The notes under the pieces: generated by a model
Seen by the model: the letters and a program-made list of their open reading frames with translations, nothing else
What the model was told of the DNA's origin: nothing
The model's database searches: none
Program-made: the position numbers and the translations under genes
In this document: in pieces, positions 1 to 7,407 of the stretch
How the letters are laid out: each line of letters opens with the position of its first letter
Numbering within the stretch: position 1 is the stretch's first letter
From: Nitrobacter sp051912485
GTDB lineage: Bacteria > Pseudomonadota > Alphaproteobacteria > Rhizobiales > Xanthobacteraceae
DNA length: 64,000 nt
Direction: 5' to 3'
Assembly: GCF_051912485.1 (NCBI RefSeq)
Contig: NZ_CP196822.1
Span: forward strand, 1,984,001 to 2,048,000

Positions 1-113
1 AGATATCAAGCGGGCCAAAATGTTGCACTAGCGGGTTGTTCCGAAGGTGAACATCAGTCGCGGCCATCCATGCACGCGTTAAGCGGGCGACAGTAGATTT
101 CAAGAGAGCACCC

Positions 114-677
114 ATGTCCGATATTATCGAATTCCTGCGCACCCGCCGTTCAGTCAAGCCACGCGACATGAGCGGGCCCAGCCCCTCGGCCGAGGAGATC
201 GACACCATCCTCACCATCGGTGCGCGCGTGCCCGATCATGGCAAGATCGCGCCGTGGCGATTCATCGTGTTCGAAGGCGACGCGCGAGCCCGCGCCGGCG
301 ACGTCATCGCCAATGTCTACGCGCGCAAGAACCCATCGGCGCCGCAGGAAGAGATCGAAATCGAAAAGCGCCAATTGATGGAAGCGCCGCTGGTGATCGG
401 TGTCGTGAGCTGCATCAAGCAGCACCCTAAGGTGCCGTCGTGGGAGCAGGTGCTTTCTGCGGGCGCCAGCGCCATGAACATCGTCAATGCAGCCACCGCG
501 CTCGGCTACGGCGTGAACTGGCTGACCGGCTGGTTTGCCTACGATCGCGACATACTCGACGGTCTCGGATTGAAGCCAGACGAAAGATTCGCCGGCTTTA
601 TTCATATCGGCACACCGACTAAGCCGAACACGGACCGCCCTCGCCCGGCCTTGTCGGATATCGTGACGCGGTTCTAG
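114..677 (+). CDS. Nitroreductase family protein
   Basis: A 187-residue protein with the nitroreductase fold signature. The N-terminal IEFLRTRRSVKP matches the conserved 'RRS' FMN-phosphate-binding element. PDHGKIAPWRFIVFEG and the later ALGYGVNWLTGW segment are typical of the short YdjA-like subgroup. The family comprises FMN-dependent, NAD(P)H-using oxidoreductases that form cytoplasmic dimers; the physiological substrate is unknown. The length is normal for the subgroup. The start at 114 follows a weak AGAGAG ribosome site. It converges on the DUF3016 gene with a 16-bp gap. Confidence 0.9.
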   Translation: MSDIIEFLRTRRSVKPRDMSGPSPSAEEIDTILTIGARVPDHGKIAPWRFIVFEGDARARAGDVIANVYARKNPSAPQEEIEIEKRQLMEAPLVIGVVSCIKQHPKVPSWEQVLSAGASAMNIVNAATALGYGVNWLTGWFAYDRDILDGLGLKPDERFAGFIHIGTPTKPNTDRPRPALSDIVTRF

Positions 678-693
678 CGCCTCACACTCGATC

Positions 694-1197
694 TCAGAAT
701 CCGTGGCGATCGGTGCCCCGATTGGAAAAGGTGCGCTCGAACCAACCGTCCAGCAGCGCCTTCTCATACACATAGGAATCGCTCGAAAGCCGGGCAGACG
801 GATTCATCTGATAGTTGATGTCGGAGAGGGTCTCCTCGCCGCTACGCGTACGCCGACCTCTCTCGGTCAGCACATAATGCAGCTTGATCCTCGGCGGCGT
901 AACGCCGGTCATAATCCTCACGTCGGAGGGACCATAACGCCCTAGTCCATAATAGCCGGCCCGATCGATGTCCAGAACGTCGACGGTGAGAGTTTGCCCA
1001 GGGGCGAGAAACCGTTTGCCGAGACGATCGAGATGAGCCCGCAACGCCGCTTCCGTCGACACGCGGGAGGCGGCGAACGAGCCAGCATCCGTATAGCGGT
1101 CCGGACTGACAAAACGCACATTTACGCCGGCGAGGCTCGATGCCGGCGAAACAACAATGGCTGCGAGAACCGCAGCAAAGCCAAGATTCCAGCGCAT
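694..1197 (-). CDS. DUF3016 domain-containing secreted protein
   Basis: A 167-residue protein. Residues 1-23 (MRWNLGFAAVLAAIVVSPASSLAG) form a clear Sec signal peptide. The rest has DUF3016 features: VRFVSPDRYTDAG near the start, LTVDVLDIDRAG in the middle and a C-terminal YEKALLDGWFERTF. DUF3016 proteins are periplasmic or outer-envelope proteins of unknown function. It is transcribed convergently with the nitroreductase. Assignment to the domain is from recognition of the pattern, not from a search. Confidence 0.8.
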   Translation of the reverse strand: MRWNLGFAAVLAAIVVSPASSLAGVNVRFVSPDRYTDAGSFAASRVSTEAALRAHLDRLGKRFLAPGQTLTVDVLDIDRAGYYGLGRYGPSDVRIMTGVTPPRIKLHYVLTERGRRTRSGEETLSDINYQMNPSARLSSDSYVYEKALLDGWFERTFSNRGTDRHGF

Positions 1198-1489
1198 GTT
1201 TCACCTATCGACTTTGTGTCGACCGGATATAAGCACGAATCCGGAAACCTTCCACGTCCTCCAGATCAAGTGCGCCTGATCGGCTCACGTTCTGAATCGC
1301 ATGGGAACCGCGAGTTGCACGATCCTGCGCATTAACAGAAGCACCGAATGGCGCGACTACTTGACCGGTCACGTTGATGGCTCAGCTGGTTCCATCTATG
1401 TGCTTGACGTGTCAATGGAAACGATGACGATTGCTACTGAGAAGCTCGTGTTTGATCTCTAGTCGAACCAATAGAAGGCTGCTTAAAAT

Positions 1490-1813
1490 ATGTCTCCTCC
1501 CCGCGACCCAAGCCACGGTCAAACGGCCGAAGAAATCGAGCGCTACTATCGCAACGTCAAAATTGGCGATCCAGCCGCGATCAGAAGCAGCCAATATGGA
1601 CGCCTCGAAATCAAGATCACGATTGTAAGCAACATCAATCCAGAAGCTGGAAGCATACATTTGAACGACGATGCCGTATGGGGCGGAGTCGCTTATTCTG
1701 TGGAAAGTGGAAAGAGTTATTACGCGTCCGCCGGCCAGTCATCGCTTATCGTTCCAAATGAAAAAGTTACGGCCTGGGCTAAAGCAAATCCGCGCGGCAC
1801 ACCCGCTTACTGA
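1490..1813 (+). CDS. Hypothetical protein
   Basis: A 107-codon frame with no recognised domain, no signal peptide and no membrane segment. It begins MSPPRDPSHGQTAEEIERYY and ends KANPRGTPAY, and looks like a small mixed alpha/beta cytoplasmic protein. The ribosome site is poor (a purine stretch AAGGCTGC 10-18 nt upstream). Base composition is lower in GC than the flanking core genes, which fits the decayed accessory region around it. It could be a real accessory gene or chance. Confidence 0.45.
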   Translation: MSPPRDPSHGQTAEEIERYYRNVKIGDPAAIRSSQYGRLEIKITIVSNINPEAGSIHLNDDAVWGGVAYSVESGKSYYASAGQSSLIVPNEKVTAWAKANPRGTPAY

Positions 1814-1912
1814 TTGCTGCCGCGCGAGTGAGGGTTGCACAAGCCCACGCGCGTCGAGACTCTTCCCAAGAATGGGCTGACGAATGCTTTCCGCACACTC
1901 CCCAACGGCACC

Positions 1913-2230
1913 CTAACCGGTGAATTCGGTGGCCTTGCCCGCCAGAAGTTCTTTCAACTGGCTGCGCATCAGCTCCGCATTGTCAAACGTAAGGGAAGCT
2001 ACTGCAGTCTTATCGACTGCAACGACGATTTGGACGCCTACGTTCACGCATGAAATTCGGCCGGACACATCATTAATACCCGTAAGCGCATTTCCCAATG
2101 CCGCTTCTAACCCCTTAGCTTCGACCAAGCCCAGTCTGAGCGGATCACCGCCATCGATCGTAAGATCGACCGCTACGCCCCCTTCGGGTGGCTTCTCGGC
2201 GTTACGAGCAACAAGTGTCCAACTGCTCAT
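1913..2230 (-). CDS. Hypothetical protein in prophage-remnant context
   Basis: A 105-codon frame preceded by GGGGACGAACTAA, a usable ribosome site. The product alternates beta-strand-like hydrophobic segments (VAVDLTIDGGDPLRLGLVEA, VGVQIVVAVDKTAVASLTF) and has no signal or membrane segment. No family was recognised. It lies 24 bp downstream of a short frame (2255-2368) and on the same strand as the phage-portal-like pseudogene beyond the IS66 element. It may therefore be a surviving small phage gene; that is inference. Confidence 0.5.
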   Translation of the reverse strand: MSSWTLVARNAEKPPEGGVAVDLTIDGGDPLRLGLVEAKGLEAALGNALTGINDVSGRISCVNVGVQIVVAVDKTAVASLTFDNAELMRSQLKELLAGKATEFTG

Positions 2231-2254
2231 TTAGTTCGTCCCCGCCGCACTTTC

Positions 2255-2368
2255 CTAATCTTCCTCTTCCTCGGCCATTTCGCGAATGCCCTCGGGCCAA
2301 ATATCACAACGCTTGCCCAACGCGAGCTTGATTTCACCTGATGGTGCCGGTCCAAGCCGACGGCTCAA
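2255..2368 (-). CDS. Short unrecognised frame beside the IS66 insertion
   Basis: A 37-codon frame from a TTG codon at 2368, reading SRRLGPAPSGEIKLALGKRC and then a strongly acidic C-terminus (MAEEEED). It ends 24 bp before the next gene on the same strand. There is no ribosome site worth naming and no known family. It may be a remnant of a phage gene that was in the same transcription unit as the interrupted portal gene. Confidence 0.25.
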   Translation of the reverse strand: MSRRLGPAPSGEIKLALGKRCDIWPEGIREMAEEEED

Positions 2369-2389
2369 TGTTCAGGAGCGGCGCGACGC

Positions 2390-2397
2390 TCATGAAC
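2390..2397. repeat. Left copy of IS66 target-site duplication
   Basis: TCATGAAC immediately outside the left terminal inverted repeat; identical to 4929-4936. Confidence 0.9.
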
Positions 2398-2405
2398 GTA
2401 AGCGC

Positions 2406-4007
2406 TCAACCGCTGCCCCATTGATGTGGGCTTGACGTTTTGCGGAATCTCCAGGGCATGAGGTCTTCGATTTTGCTTTGAGGATGGCCGGCGATGATTG
2501 CCTCGAGTGTTTCGGCGATGTAGGCGACGGGGTTGACGTCGTTGAGCTTGCAGGTGGCTACGATCGACGCCAGCAAAGCCCAATTCTCGGCTCCAACTTC
2601 ATGACCAGCAAATAGCGCATTTTTTCTGGTCAGGCACACCGGCCGGATGGCGTTTTCGACCGGATTGGTGTCGAGCTCGAGACGTCCGTCTTCGAGGAAG
2701 CGGGTCAGCCCCGGCCAATGATTGAGCGCGTAGCGGATGTCCTGGGCGAGTGTCGAGCTGCTGGAGATCATCGACAGCTGTTTCTCGAACCACGGCTTCA
2801 AAGCAGCAACGACAGGCCGCGAATGCTCCTTGCGCGCGGCCAGTCGGATGTCCGGCGATGAGCCGCGCACCGTGGCTTCGATGGCATAGAGAAGCGCAAT
2901 CTGCCGGACCGCGTCTTCGGCGATCGGCGATCTGCTGTTGCGCGCCAGCTTGACGAAGCGCCGACGCAGATGACTCCAGCAATGCACGAGCGTCCAGGGG
3001 CCTTGCGGTCGCGCAACGCCGGTCAGCCGATCATAGCCCTCGTATGCGTCGCATTGCAGGAAGCGCCCGTTAAAGCCGTCCAGAAACTGCCTGGCGAAAG
3101 CGCCGCTGCGTCCGGACGCATATCGGAACAGCACGATCGGCGGACTTGGGCCGCTGTGGCCGCGGTCGTCGGAGACAATAGCCCAGAAGAAGCCTTTCTT
3201 CGTCTGGCCGCGCCCGGGAGCAAGCACCGGCGCCGTGGTCTCGTCCATGAACAGGCGATCCGCCGCCGCCAGTTGGCGGCGCATCCGATCCCCAACAGCC
3301 TGGAGATGGAAGCAGGCGCGGCCGGACCAGTTCCCCAGCGTCGCCCGGTCGAGCCGGATCCCTTGTCGCGCGTAGATCCCGGCCTGCCGGTAAAACGGCG
3401 TATGATCGCCGAACTTGGCGACGATCACTTGCGCAATGGCCGCTTCGGTCGGCAGTCCGCCAGGCACGACATGCTCCGGCGCGTGCGCCTGAACGACCGC
3501 GCCCGAGCAGCGGCGGCAAGCATATTTTGGACGACGCGTGACCAGCACGCGCCATTGCGCCGGGATCACGTCGAGACGCTCGCTGACGTCTTCGCCGATC
3601 TTCGTCATCGCGCCGCAGCCGCAGGGACACAGCGTGCTCGCAGGCTCGATGATCCGCTCCACCCGCGGCAAATGCGCAGGCAGGCAGCCCCGATTGCGAT
3701 GACGGGCTTGATCTGATGCGCCGCGCGATCGGCCCTGGATAATCGCTGCCGCGTTCTCCTGCGCCGCGTCCAGGACGCCTTGCGCGATCTCGACGTCTTC
3801 GAGCGGCAAATGATATTGATCAGGCCGCAGCTTCTCGGACTTCGCGCCGAACTTCTCGCGGCGAAGTTCTCCGAGGATAACCTCCAGCCGGCGCCGCGCC
3901 TCTTCCGACGTTGCCAGCGCCGCCTGATGCTCGCCCAACGTCGCTTGCGTTTGCGCCAAAAGCGCCTTCAGGCGTTCGTTCTCGTCGCGCAGCGCCGCGG
4001 TGTTCAT
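2406..4007 (-). CDS. tnpC: IS66 family transposase TnpC
   Basis: A 533-residue transposase. The N-terminal leucine-rich coiled coil is DENERLKALLAQTQATLGEH, followed by GELRREKFGAKSEKLRPDQ (the IS66 helix-turn-helix region). A Cys4 zinc-finger region comes next: TLCPCGCGAMTKIGEDVSE, later YACRRCSG. The DDE catalytic domain starts around residue 245 (LFMDETTAPVLAPGRGQTKKG), and RLELDTNPVENAIRPVCLTRKN carries the C-terminal acidic residue and conserved NPVENAIRP. Length is normal for TnpC. It is the last gene of the tnpA-tnpB-tnpC set and has no internal stop, so it is probably functional. Confidence 0.95.
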   Translation of the reverse strand: MNTAALRDENERLKALLAQTQATLGEHQAALATSEEARRRLEVILGELRREKFGAKSEKLRPDQYHLPLEDVEIAQGVLDAAQENAAAIIQGRSRGASDQARHRNRGCLPAHLPRVERIIEPASTLCPCGCGAMTKIGEDVSERLDVIPAQWRVLVTRRPKYACRRCSGAVVQAHAPEHVVPGGLPTEAAIAQVIVAKFGDHTPFYRQAGIYARQGIRLDRATLGNWSGRACFHLQAVGDRMRRQLAAADRLFMDETTAPVLAPGRGQTKKGFFWAIVSDDRGHSGPSPPIVLFRYASGRSGAFARQFLDGFNGRFLQCDAYEGYDRLTGVARPQGPWTLVHCWSHLRRRFVKLARNSRSPIAEDAVRQIALLYAIEATVRGSSPDIRLAARKEHSRPVVAALKPWFEKQLSMISSSSTLAQDIRYALNHWPGLTRFLEDGRLELDTNPVENAIRPVCLTRKNALFAGHEVGAENWALLASIVATCKLNDVNPVAYIAETLEAIIAGHPQSKIEDLMPWRFRKTSSPHQWGSG

Positions 4008-4076
4008 GCGCTATTTCCAGCACATCGCCGCCGTTCTCGCCATGCGCAAAGAGCGTCCCGAGTCACTCTGCCGCAG

Positions 4077-4430
4077 TTATCCCGCCGCTTGCGGACGCCG
4101 TGCTTCCTCCGGACGGACCAGCCTCCAGTCCAAACCTTCAAACAAGGCCGCAAACATCGCCGGCGATACCCGCATCACGCCATCCGCAATCGTCGGCCAC
4201 ACGAACTTGCAGCCTTCGAGCCGCTTGTGCACCAACACCAGGCCCGTGCGATCCCAGACCAAAATCTTGATCCGATCCGCTCGCCTCGATCGGAACACGA
4301 ACGCCGCGCCGCAGAACGGGTCGAGACCAAGCATCTCCTGCACCTTCGCCGCAAGCCCATCGTGACCACAGCGGAAGTCGACAGGCCGCGTCGCGATGTA
4401 AATCTTCAACTCCGCGCCAGCAGCGATCAT
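4077..4430 (-). CDS. tnpB: IS66 family accessory protein TnpB (Orf2)
   Basis: A 117-residue protein with the IS66 Orf2 pattern: KIYIATRPVDFRCGHDGLAA at the N-terminus, DPFCGAAFVFRSRRADRIK in the centre and WDRTGLVLVHKRLEGCKF after it. TnpB is required for transposition in several IS66 members, but its biochemical role is unclear. Its start overlaps the tnpA stop by 4 nt, which suggests translational coupling. Confidence 0.93.
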   Translation of the reverse strand: MIAAGAELKIYIATRPVDFRCGHDGLAAKVQEMLGLDPFCGAAFVFRSRRADRIKILVWDRTGLVLVHKRLEGCKFVWPTIADGVMRVSPAMFAALFEGLDWRLVRPEEARRPQAAG

Positions 4431-4849
4431 CGTGACGTCCGCACCGCGCGGATCACCTGTGATAGTTGCTTCTCGCCGATCGCCGCGTCCGTCCGCACGA
4501 CGATGTCACCGATCGCAATCTCAATCTTGACCATCGGAACGTGACGCTCGTCTAACGGCTCTTCCACAACCAGCGGTGCGAAGCTTGTCGTCGGAGAGTC
4601 GCACGACGGCAAGCCGCCTCTCTGTCGAAAGCGTCGGCGCCAGTCGTAAATCTGCCAGCGCGTCGCACCATGCTTGCGCGCCACCTCCGCTACCTGAGCG
4701 CCAGGCAATAAACTCTCGGCAACGATCCGAGCACGCTCAGATTCCGAACGTACGCGCCGCCCCGTCGGTCCCTCAAGCACTTCAAGCCGGCTGACTATTC
4801 CAGTCGATGAGCCGTCCAAATGGACGTCCTTTTTGCCGTCTAACACCAT
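4427..4849 (-). CDS. tnpA: IS66 family protein TnpA (Orf1, helix-turn-helix)
   Basis: A 140-residue protein. Residues 33-80 (RVRSESERARIVAESLLPGA, then VAEVARKHGATRWQIYDWRRRF) form a transposase_8-type helix-turn-helix for binding the element ends. It is the first gene of the IS66 operon and overlaps tnpB by 4 nt. The right inverted repeat lies about 70 bp upstream of the start. Confidence 0.9.
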   Translation of the reverse strand: MVLDGKKDVHLDGSSTGIVSRLEVLEGPTGRRVRSESERARIVAESLLPGAQVAEVARKHGATRWQIYDWRRRFRQRGGLPSCDSPTTSFAPLVVEEPLDERHVPMVKIEIAIGDIVVRTDAAIGEKQLSQVIRAVRTSR

Positions 4850-4928
4850 CCAAAACCTCCGTCACAACCGGAGGATTCTTCGCATGTTCGATGCTAACCC
4901 GATACAAGGGGATCAACTGAGCGCTTAC

Positions 4929-4936
4929 TCATGAAC
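4929..4936. repeat. Right copy of IS66 target-site duplication
   Basis: TCATGAAC immediately outside the right terminal inverted repeat; identical to 2390-2397. Confidence 0.9.
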
Positions 4937-5182
4937 GTCCCCACGATCACGTTGTATTCGGTATCCGGTAGATAGGCGGTCAGATCGCGACCCCTCGAAC
5001 GGATCGATGGTGACATCAATAACCGCCTGTTCGGGATTGAGCCGAAACAGGTTGACCGGCTTGCCTTCCGAATTGTGTGCAATGGAGGCAATGCCGCCGA
5101 ACGGGTAGAGCAGCGCGTCCCACGTAATCTGCTCTCGAAAGTCGCGGGCGCTGGTCCAGTCGTTCACTTGGTCATGCAGCAC
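4937..5182 (-). pseudogene. Phage portal-like protein remnant, frameshifted and split by IS66
   Basis: One frame reads LHDQVNDWTSARDFREQITW, DALLYPFGGIASIAHNSEGK and PVNLFRLNPEQAVIDVT. This resembles the N-terminal part of HK97-type portal proteins (consensus 'LLHDQPNDWQTSFEFREQ...DALLYGNGYA...DGRPVELIRLDP'). Near 4995 the reading shifts into a second frame giving DLTAYLPDTEYNVIVGTFMS, which runs into the IS66 target site. Upstream of 5182 the frame is closed by a stop, so the true N-terminus is gone too. It was dead before or apart from the IS insertion. Portal proteins form the dodecameric DNA gate of tailed phage heads. The family call comes from remembered consensus only. Confidence 0.6.
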
Positions 5183-5248
5183 ATGAAATCATGCTACAAA
5201 GCCACCAGCCGACCGTGTAACTTATTAATTTTGCTAAAAAATCACCGC

Positions 5249-5322
5249 TGGAGCGGGTGAAGGGAATCGAACCCTCGTATTCAGCTTGGAAGGCTGCTGC
5301 TCTACCATTGAGCTACACCCGC
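5249..5322 (-). tRNA. tRNA-Gly (anticodon TCC)
   Basis: On the minus strand the sequence starts GCGGGTGTAGCTCAATGG, has the anticodon loop CTTCCAA (TCC), a T-loop GGTTCGATTCC and ends CACCCGC-T-CCA, with CCA encoded. The cloverleaf pairs fully (GCGGGTG with CACCCGC). A phage-portal remnant begins 66 bp downstream of its 3' end, a common arrangement for prophage integration beside a tRNA. Confidence 0.97.
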
Positions 5323-5794
5323 GTTACGCATCTAGCGTTCTGATTTTATTGCCATTTGCGGATGCTTTCCGCAAGGCACGAATCCTCCAATTCCGGAACG
5401 GAATGGCTCCAACTGCGACTTTGGGACCAGAAGTCCCGCAAAAGTTCATCCAACGATTCAGATACGCCAACGAGCAAAACAAGAACTCAGCCTATGTTTA
5501 AGGCGCACAGAATTCTTCATTCGCGCGGTCGTTGCCAGCATCACCGCACGGACCGTGGCTTCTATCGGTGATGAGAACACCTGTTGCGCTCCGGCCTCTC
5601 CCTCAGGAGTGTTCCTTTGGCCCGGAGAACGCCGCCACACTGCGAAGCAGGCCGGGGCCACTGTGGACTTTGAAGGCTGGACTTTGAAGGTTGGGTCGAT
5701 TCCGGAGCTGCGGCCGCCCACAAATCATCTGCGCCGAACCGCGCCTAAATTTGCACGCTACGACGATCGCTCCCGCGACGATACGATCGCAGAT
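5323..5794. other. Gene-free interval with no recognised feature
   Basis: About 470 bp. Frames exist on both strands (for example 5458-5721 minus and 5555-5968 plus), but none shows a credible ribosome site, domain or codon pattern. A short direct repeat, TGGACTTTGAAGG, occurs twice in tandem near 5663-5688. I see no promoter or RNA I can support. Confidence 0.4.
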
Positions 5795-5950
5795 TTATGC
5801 CGCGCGCTGCGACAGTTCCTGATGCTGATGCCATACACCGCTGATATGGGCAGCTCCATGATCTGCCTTATTAACAGCCGACACCAGCGCGGTGACACCC
5901 ATCAACGTTCCGACCGCCAGAATTGCTGCCAGGACAATTTTAATTTTCAT
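5795..5950 (-). CDS. Small secreted or membrane-anchored hypothetical protein
   Basis: A 51-residue frame starting MKIKIVLAAILAVGTLMGVT, a signal peptide or single membrane helix, followed by a short His/Gln-containing tail (ADHGAAHISGVWHQHQELSQ). The start at 5950 is chosen because GGAGAGAC lies 5-12 nt upstream; a longer in-frame extension lacks this. No family was recognised. It is a lone gene on this strand. Confidence 0.6.
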   Translation of the reverse strand: MKIKIVLAAILAVGTLMGVTALVSAVNKADHGAAHISGVWHQHQELSQRAA

Positions 5951-6410
5951 GTCGTCTCTCCATCGTAGCCAAATTGAAAACCAGAGAACTCGTACGCATG
6001 TTCCTATTCTGACATGCGCTGGCGCTGGCAAATTTAAGGTCAGTTCCTGATAGAAAAGACTTCCGGCTGAAGCGGAATTTTCGGAAGCGCTGCAGTCGAA
6101 TTTCCACGGGTAACTGACCGGGACTTGATTACCGCTAGTGCTTCGTTGGCGGCAGGTCCGGGATGAGCGCCCTCACCTTCCAAAGAAGATAATGTCGGCG
6201 TTCCTAGCGACATATTCTTCCTTCTTGATCGAGTCACGCGAATTCGGCAAACGCCCGCGCAGAAGAATGATCGCGAAGAAGAAGATATGGGCAACTGTCG
6301 GCGTTATCACCGTGTGCGGATGACCATATAAGCAACCGAACGCGGCGGTGCTACGGTAGTTTGGATTGCGCCGCCAGTTCAATCAGACGGAAACGGACGG
6401 GGCAGCCCCT
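5951..6410. other. Interval with one doubtful minus-strand frame
   Basis: A minus-strand frame at 6173-6382 contains one hydrophobic stretch (TVAHIFFFAIILL) followed by a basic/polar tail. It has no convincing ribosome site, so I do not call it a gene. Nothing else is supported here. The right edge abuts the promoter of the rreB mini-gene. Confidence 0.3.
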
Positions 6411-6438
6411 TAACACGCTGCGATTTTGTGCCTATGAT
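6411..6438 (+). promoter_or_regulatory. Predicted promoter of rreB
   Basis: TTAACA (6411-6416) and TATGAT (6433-6438) are separated by 16 bp. They predict a start of transcription near 6445. With the terminator ending at about 6607, the transcript would be about 163 nt, close to the 165 nt reported for Bradyrhizobium rreB mRNA. The -35 match is only moderate. Confidence 0.5.
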
Positions 6439-6456
6439 CCGGCTTCCATCAACAAC

Positions 6457-6473
6457 GAAAGGAGGTGATCCAG
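6457..6473 (+). promoter_or_regulatory. Extended 17-nt Shine-Dalgarno sequence
   Basis: GAAAGGAGGTGATCCAG is complementary over 17 nt to the 3' end of alphaproteobacterial 16S rRNA (CTGGATCACCTCCTTTC). Ordinary sites in this window match 4-6 nt. The site runs into the first base of the GTG start codon. In published work on rreB this over-long duplex weakens rather than strengthens translation. Confidence 0.9.
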
Positions 6474-6517
6474 TGCCTTATATCGAGCGCTGTCACCTCG
6501 CTGGGATCGCCCGCTAG
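6473..6517 (+). CDS. rreB: RreB 14-residue peptide mini-gene
   Basis: GTG start followed by 13 further codons and TAG; the product is MPYIERCHLAGIAR. Published work describes rreB (ribosome-regulated expression in Bradyrhizobiaceae) as a conserved small mRNA of about 165 nt. It encodes a 14-residue peptide from a GTG start behind a 17-nt Shine-Dalgarno sequence. Length, start codon, ribosome site and terminator here all match. The peptide was reported unstructured, and the mRNA is thought to be regulated on the ribosome. This gene is the best taxonomic marker in the window. Confidence 0.88.
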   Translation: MPYIERCHLAGIAR

Positions 6518-6573
6518 GCTTCTTGGAGCCCGGCGATGGGCGGCTCAGCGCCCAGTGCCAGCGAGACAAGATC

Positions 6574-6608
6574 GGGGCGCGGCGGGCAAAACTCGCCGCG
6601 CCTTTTTC
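6574..6608 (+). terminator. Rho-independent terminator of rreB
   Basis: A 9-bp perfect stem GGCGCGGCG / CGCCGCGCC (6576-6584 with 6594-6602) with a 9-nt loop, followed directly by TTTTT (6603-6607). It is placed about 57 nt after the rreB stop codon. Confidence 0.9.
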
Positions 6609-6756
6609 ACTGCGACGACGGAACGGATGCGTTGCCGTGCCGGTGCAAATCGCGTCGACTTTCAGTAAATACGTGGGCGGATCGCGCGAGAATGAAGGTC
6701 ACAACGGAACCGACGGATCGTTCAAGTGCTGACGACAAGCCGGCCGCAGACGGACA

Positions 6757-7407
6757 TCATCGCGCGTTGGCATAATGGTCACGACGATGATGGTGACGTC
6801 TCGCGTAATGCCGTCCTCCTCCTCCGCTCCAACCTCCAAGCTGGAAATGCCCGCTGTCGCCATTTGCCCATTGCGCGCCGGAAATCAACCCGCAGGAGTT
6901 CGCGAGCGCGACCTCGTTGTGGGGCATCCGTGGGCGCGTGACGTTTCGCCCGTATTGGTTGATATCGAGCGCCAGCCCTGCCGGATGCAGCGAGGCTCGT
7001 ACGCTGCCATGCGCCCGCCATCCGCCCATGAAGCGGATCGGATAACCCTGCCGGTCAAGAGCCGAAACAAGGCACTGGAAAGCACCGGTGGCGTGGTTGG
7101 CAACATGCGCAGTGGCGCCTGAGGACGAGCGGACCACCCCGGCCACCCTCCCCGCGCCTTCGGCCATGACCCGTGCAAGCCCTTTCGGAATTCGGCGATG
7201 TGATCGGTGACTTGCCGAATGTCTGACGGAATGACGGGAATGCCTGGCGGCACGATCCTCGAAATTAAACAGCGACGTTCCGTTGCCGAAGCAGGGACGC
7301 ATCACATCGCAGCCCGTGGCAATCTGCGTTTTTTTATAAGAAGGTCGGGCAGACGAAGGTGTGGCGACAATGCAAAGCATCGCCGATGCAATAAGCAGTC
7401 GGATCAT
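6757..7407 (-). CDS. Secreted M15-like (D-Ala-D-Ala carboxypeptidase/extensin-like) protein
   Basis: A 216-residue protein. Residues 1-20 (MIRLLIASAMLCIVATPSSA) form a signal peptide. A zinc-peptidase-like core lies around residues 125-190: GGWRAHGSVRASLHPAGLAL-D has the H-x6-D motif of M15 peptidases (His and Asp ligands), and GDSGHFQLGG supplies the third, distal His. The tail is Gly/His/Arg-rich (RRHHHRRDHY). M15 enzymes trim peptidoglycan peptides, so a periplasmic cell-wall role is likely but the exact substrate is unknown. The start is chosen at 7407 because GGAG lies 7 nt upstream; a 13-codon longer version lacks a site. Confidence 0.75.
   Translation of the reverse strand: MIRLLIASAMLCIVATPSSARPSYKKTQIATGCDVMRPCFGNGTSLFNFEDRAARHSRHSVRHSASHRSHRRIPKGLARVMAEGAGRVAGVVRSSSGATAHVANHATGAFQCLVSALDRQGYPIRFMGGWRAHGSVRASLHPAGLALDINQYGRNVTRPRMPHNEVALANSCGLISGAQWANGDSGHFQLGGWSGGGGRHYARRHHHRRDHYANAR

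Larger units (their letters stand above)
2398..4928 (-). mobile_element. Complete IS66-family insertion sequence with 8-bp target duplication
   Basis: Both ends carry the inverted repeat GTAAGCGCTCA (2398-2408, and its complement at 4918-4928). The element is flanked by a perfect 8-bp direct repeat TCATGAAC at 2390-2397 and 4929-4936. IS66-family elements characteristically make 8-bp duplications and carry tnpA, tnpB and tnpC, and all three are present and open. The element is therefore structurally intact and probably a fairly recent insertion. The flanking host sequence joins into a phage-portal-like pseudogene. Confidence 0.95.

Noticed and set aside
5650..5700. Tandem TGGACTTTGAAGG repeat as a minisatellite or regulatory iteron
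   Set aside because: Only two copies; could be chance.
5458..5721. 87-codon minus-strand frame beside tRNA-Gly
   Set aside because: No ribosome site, no domain, and composition like the surrounding non-coding DNA.
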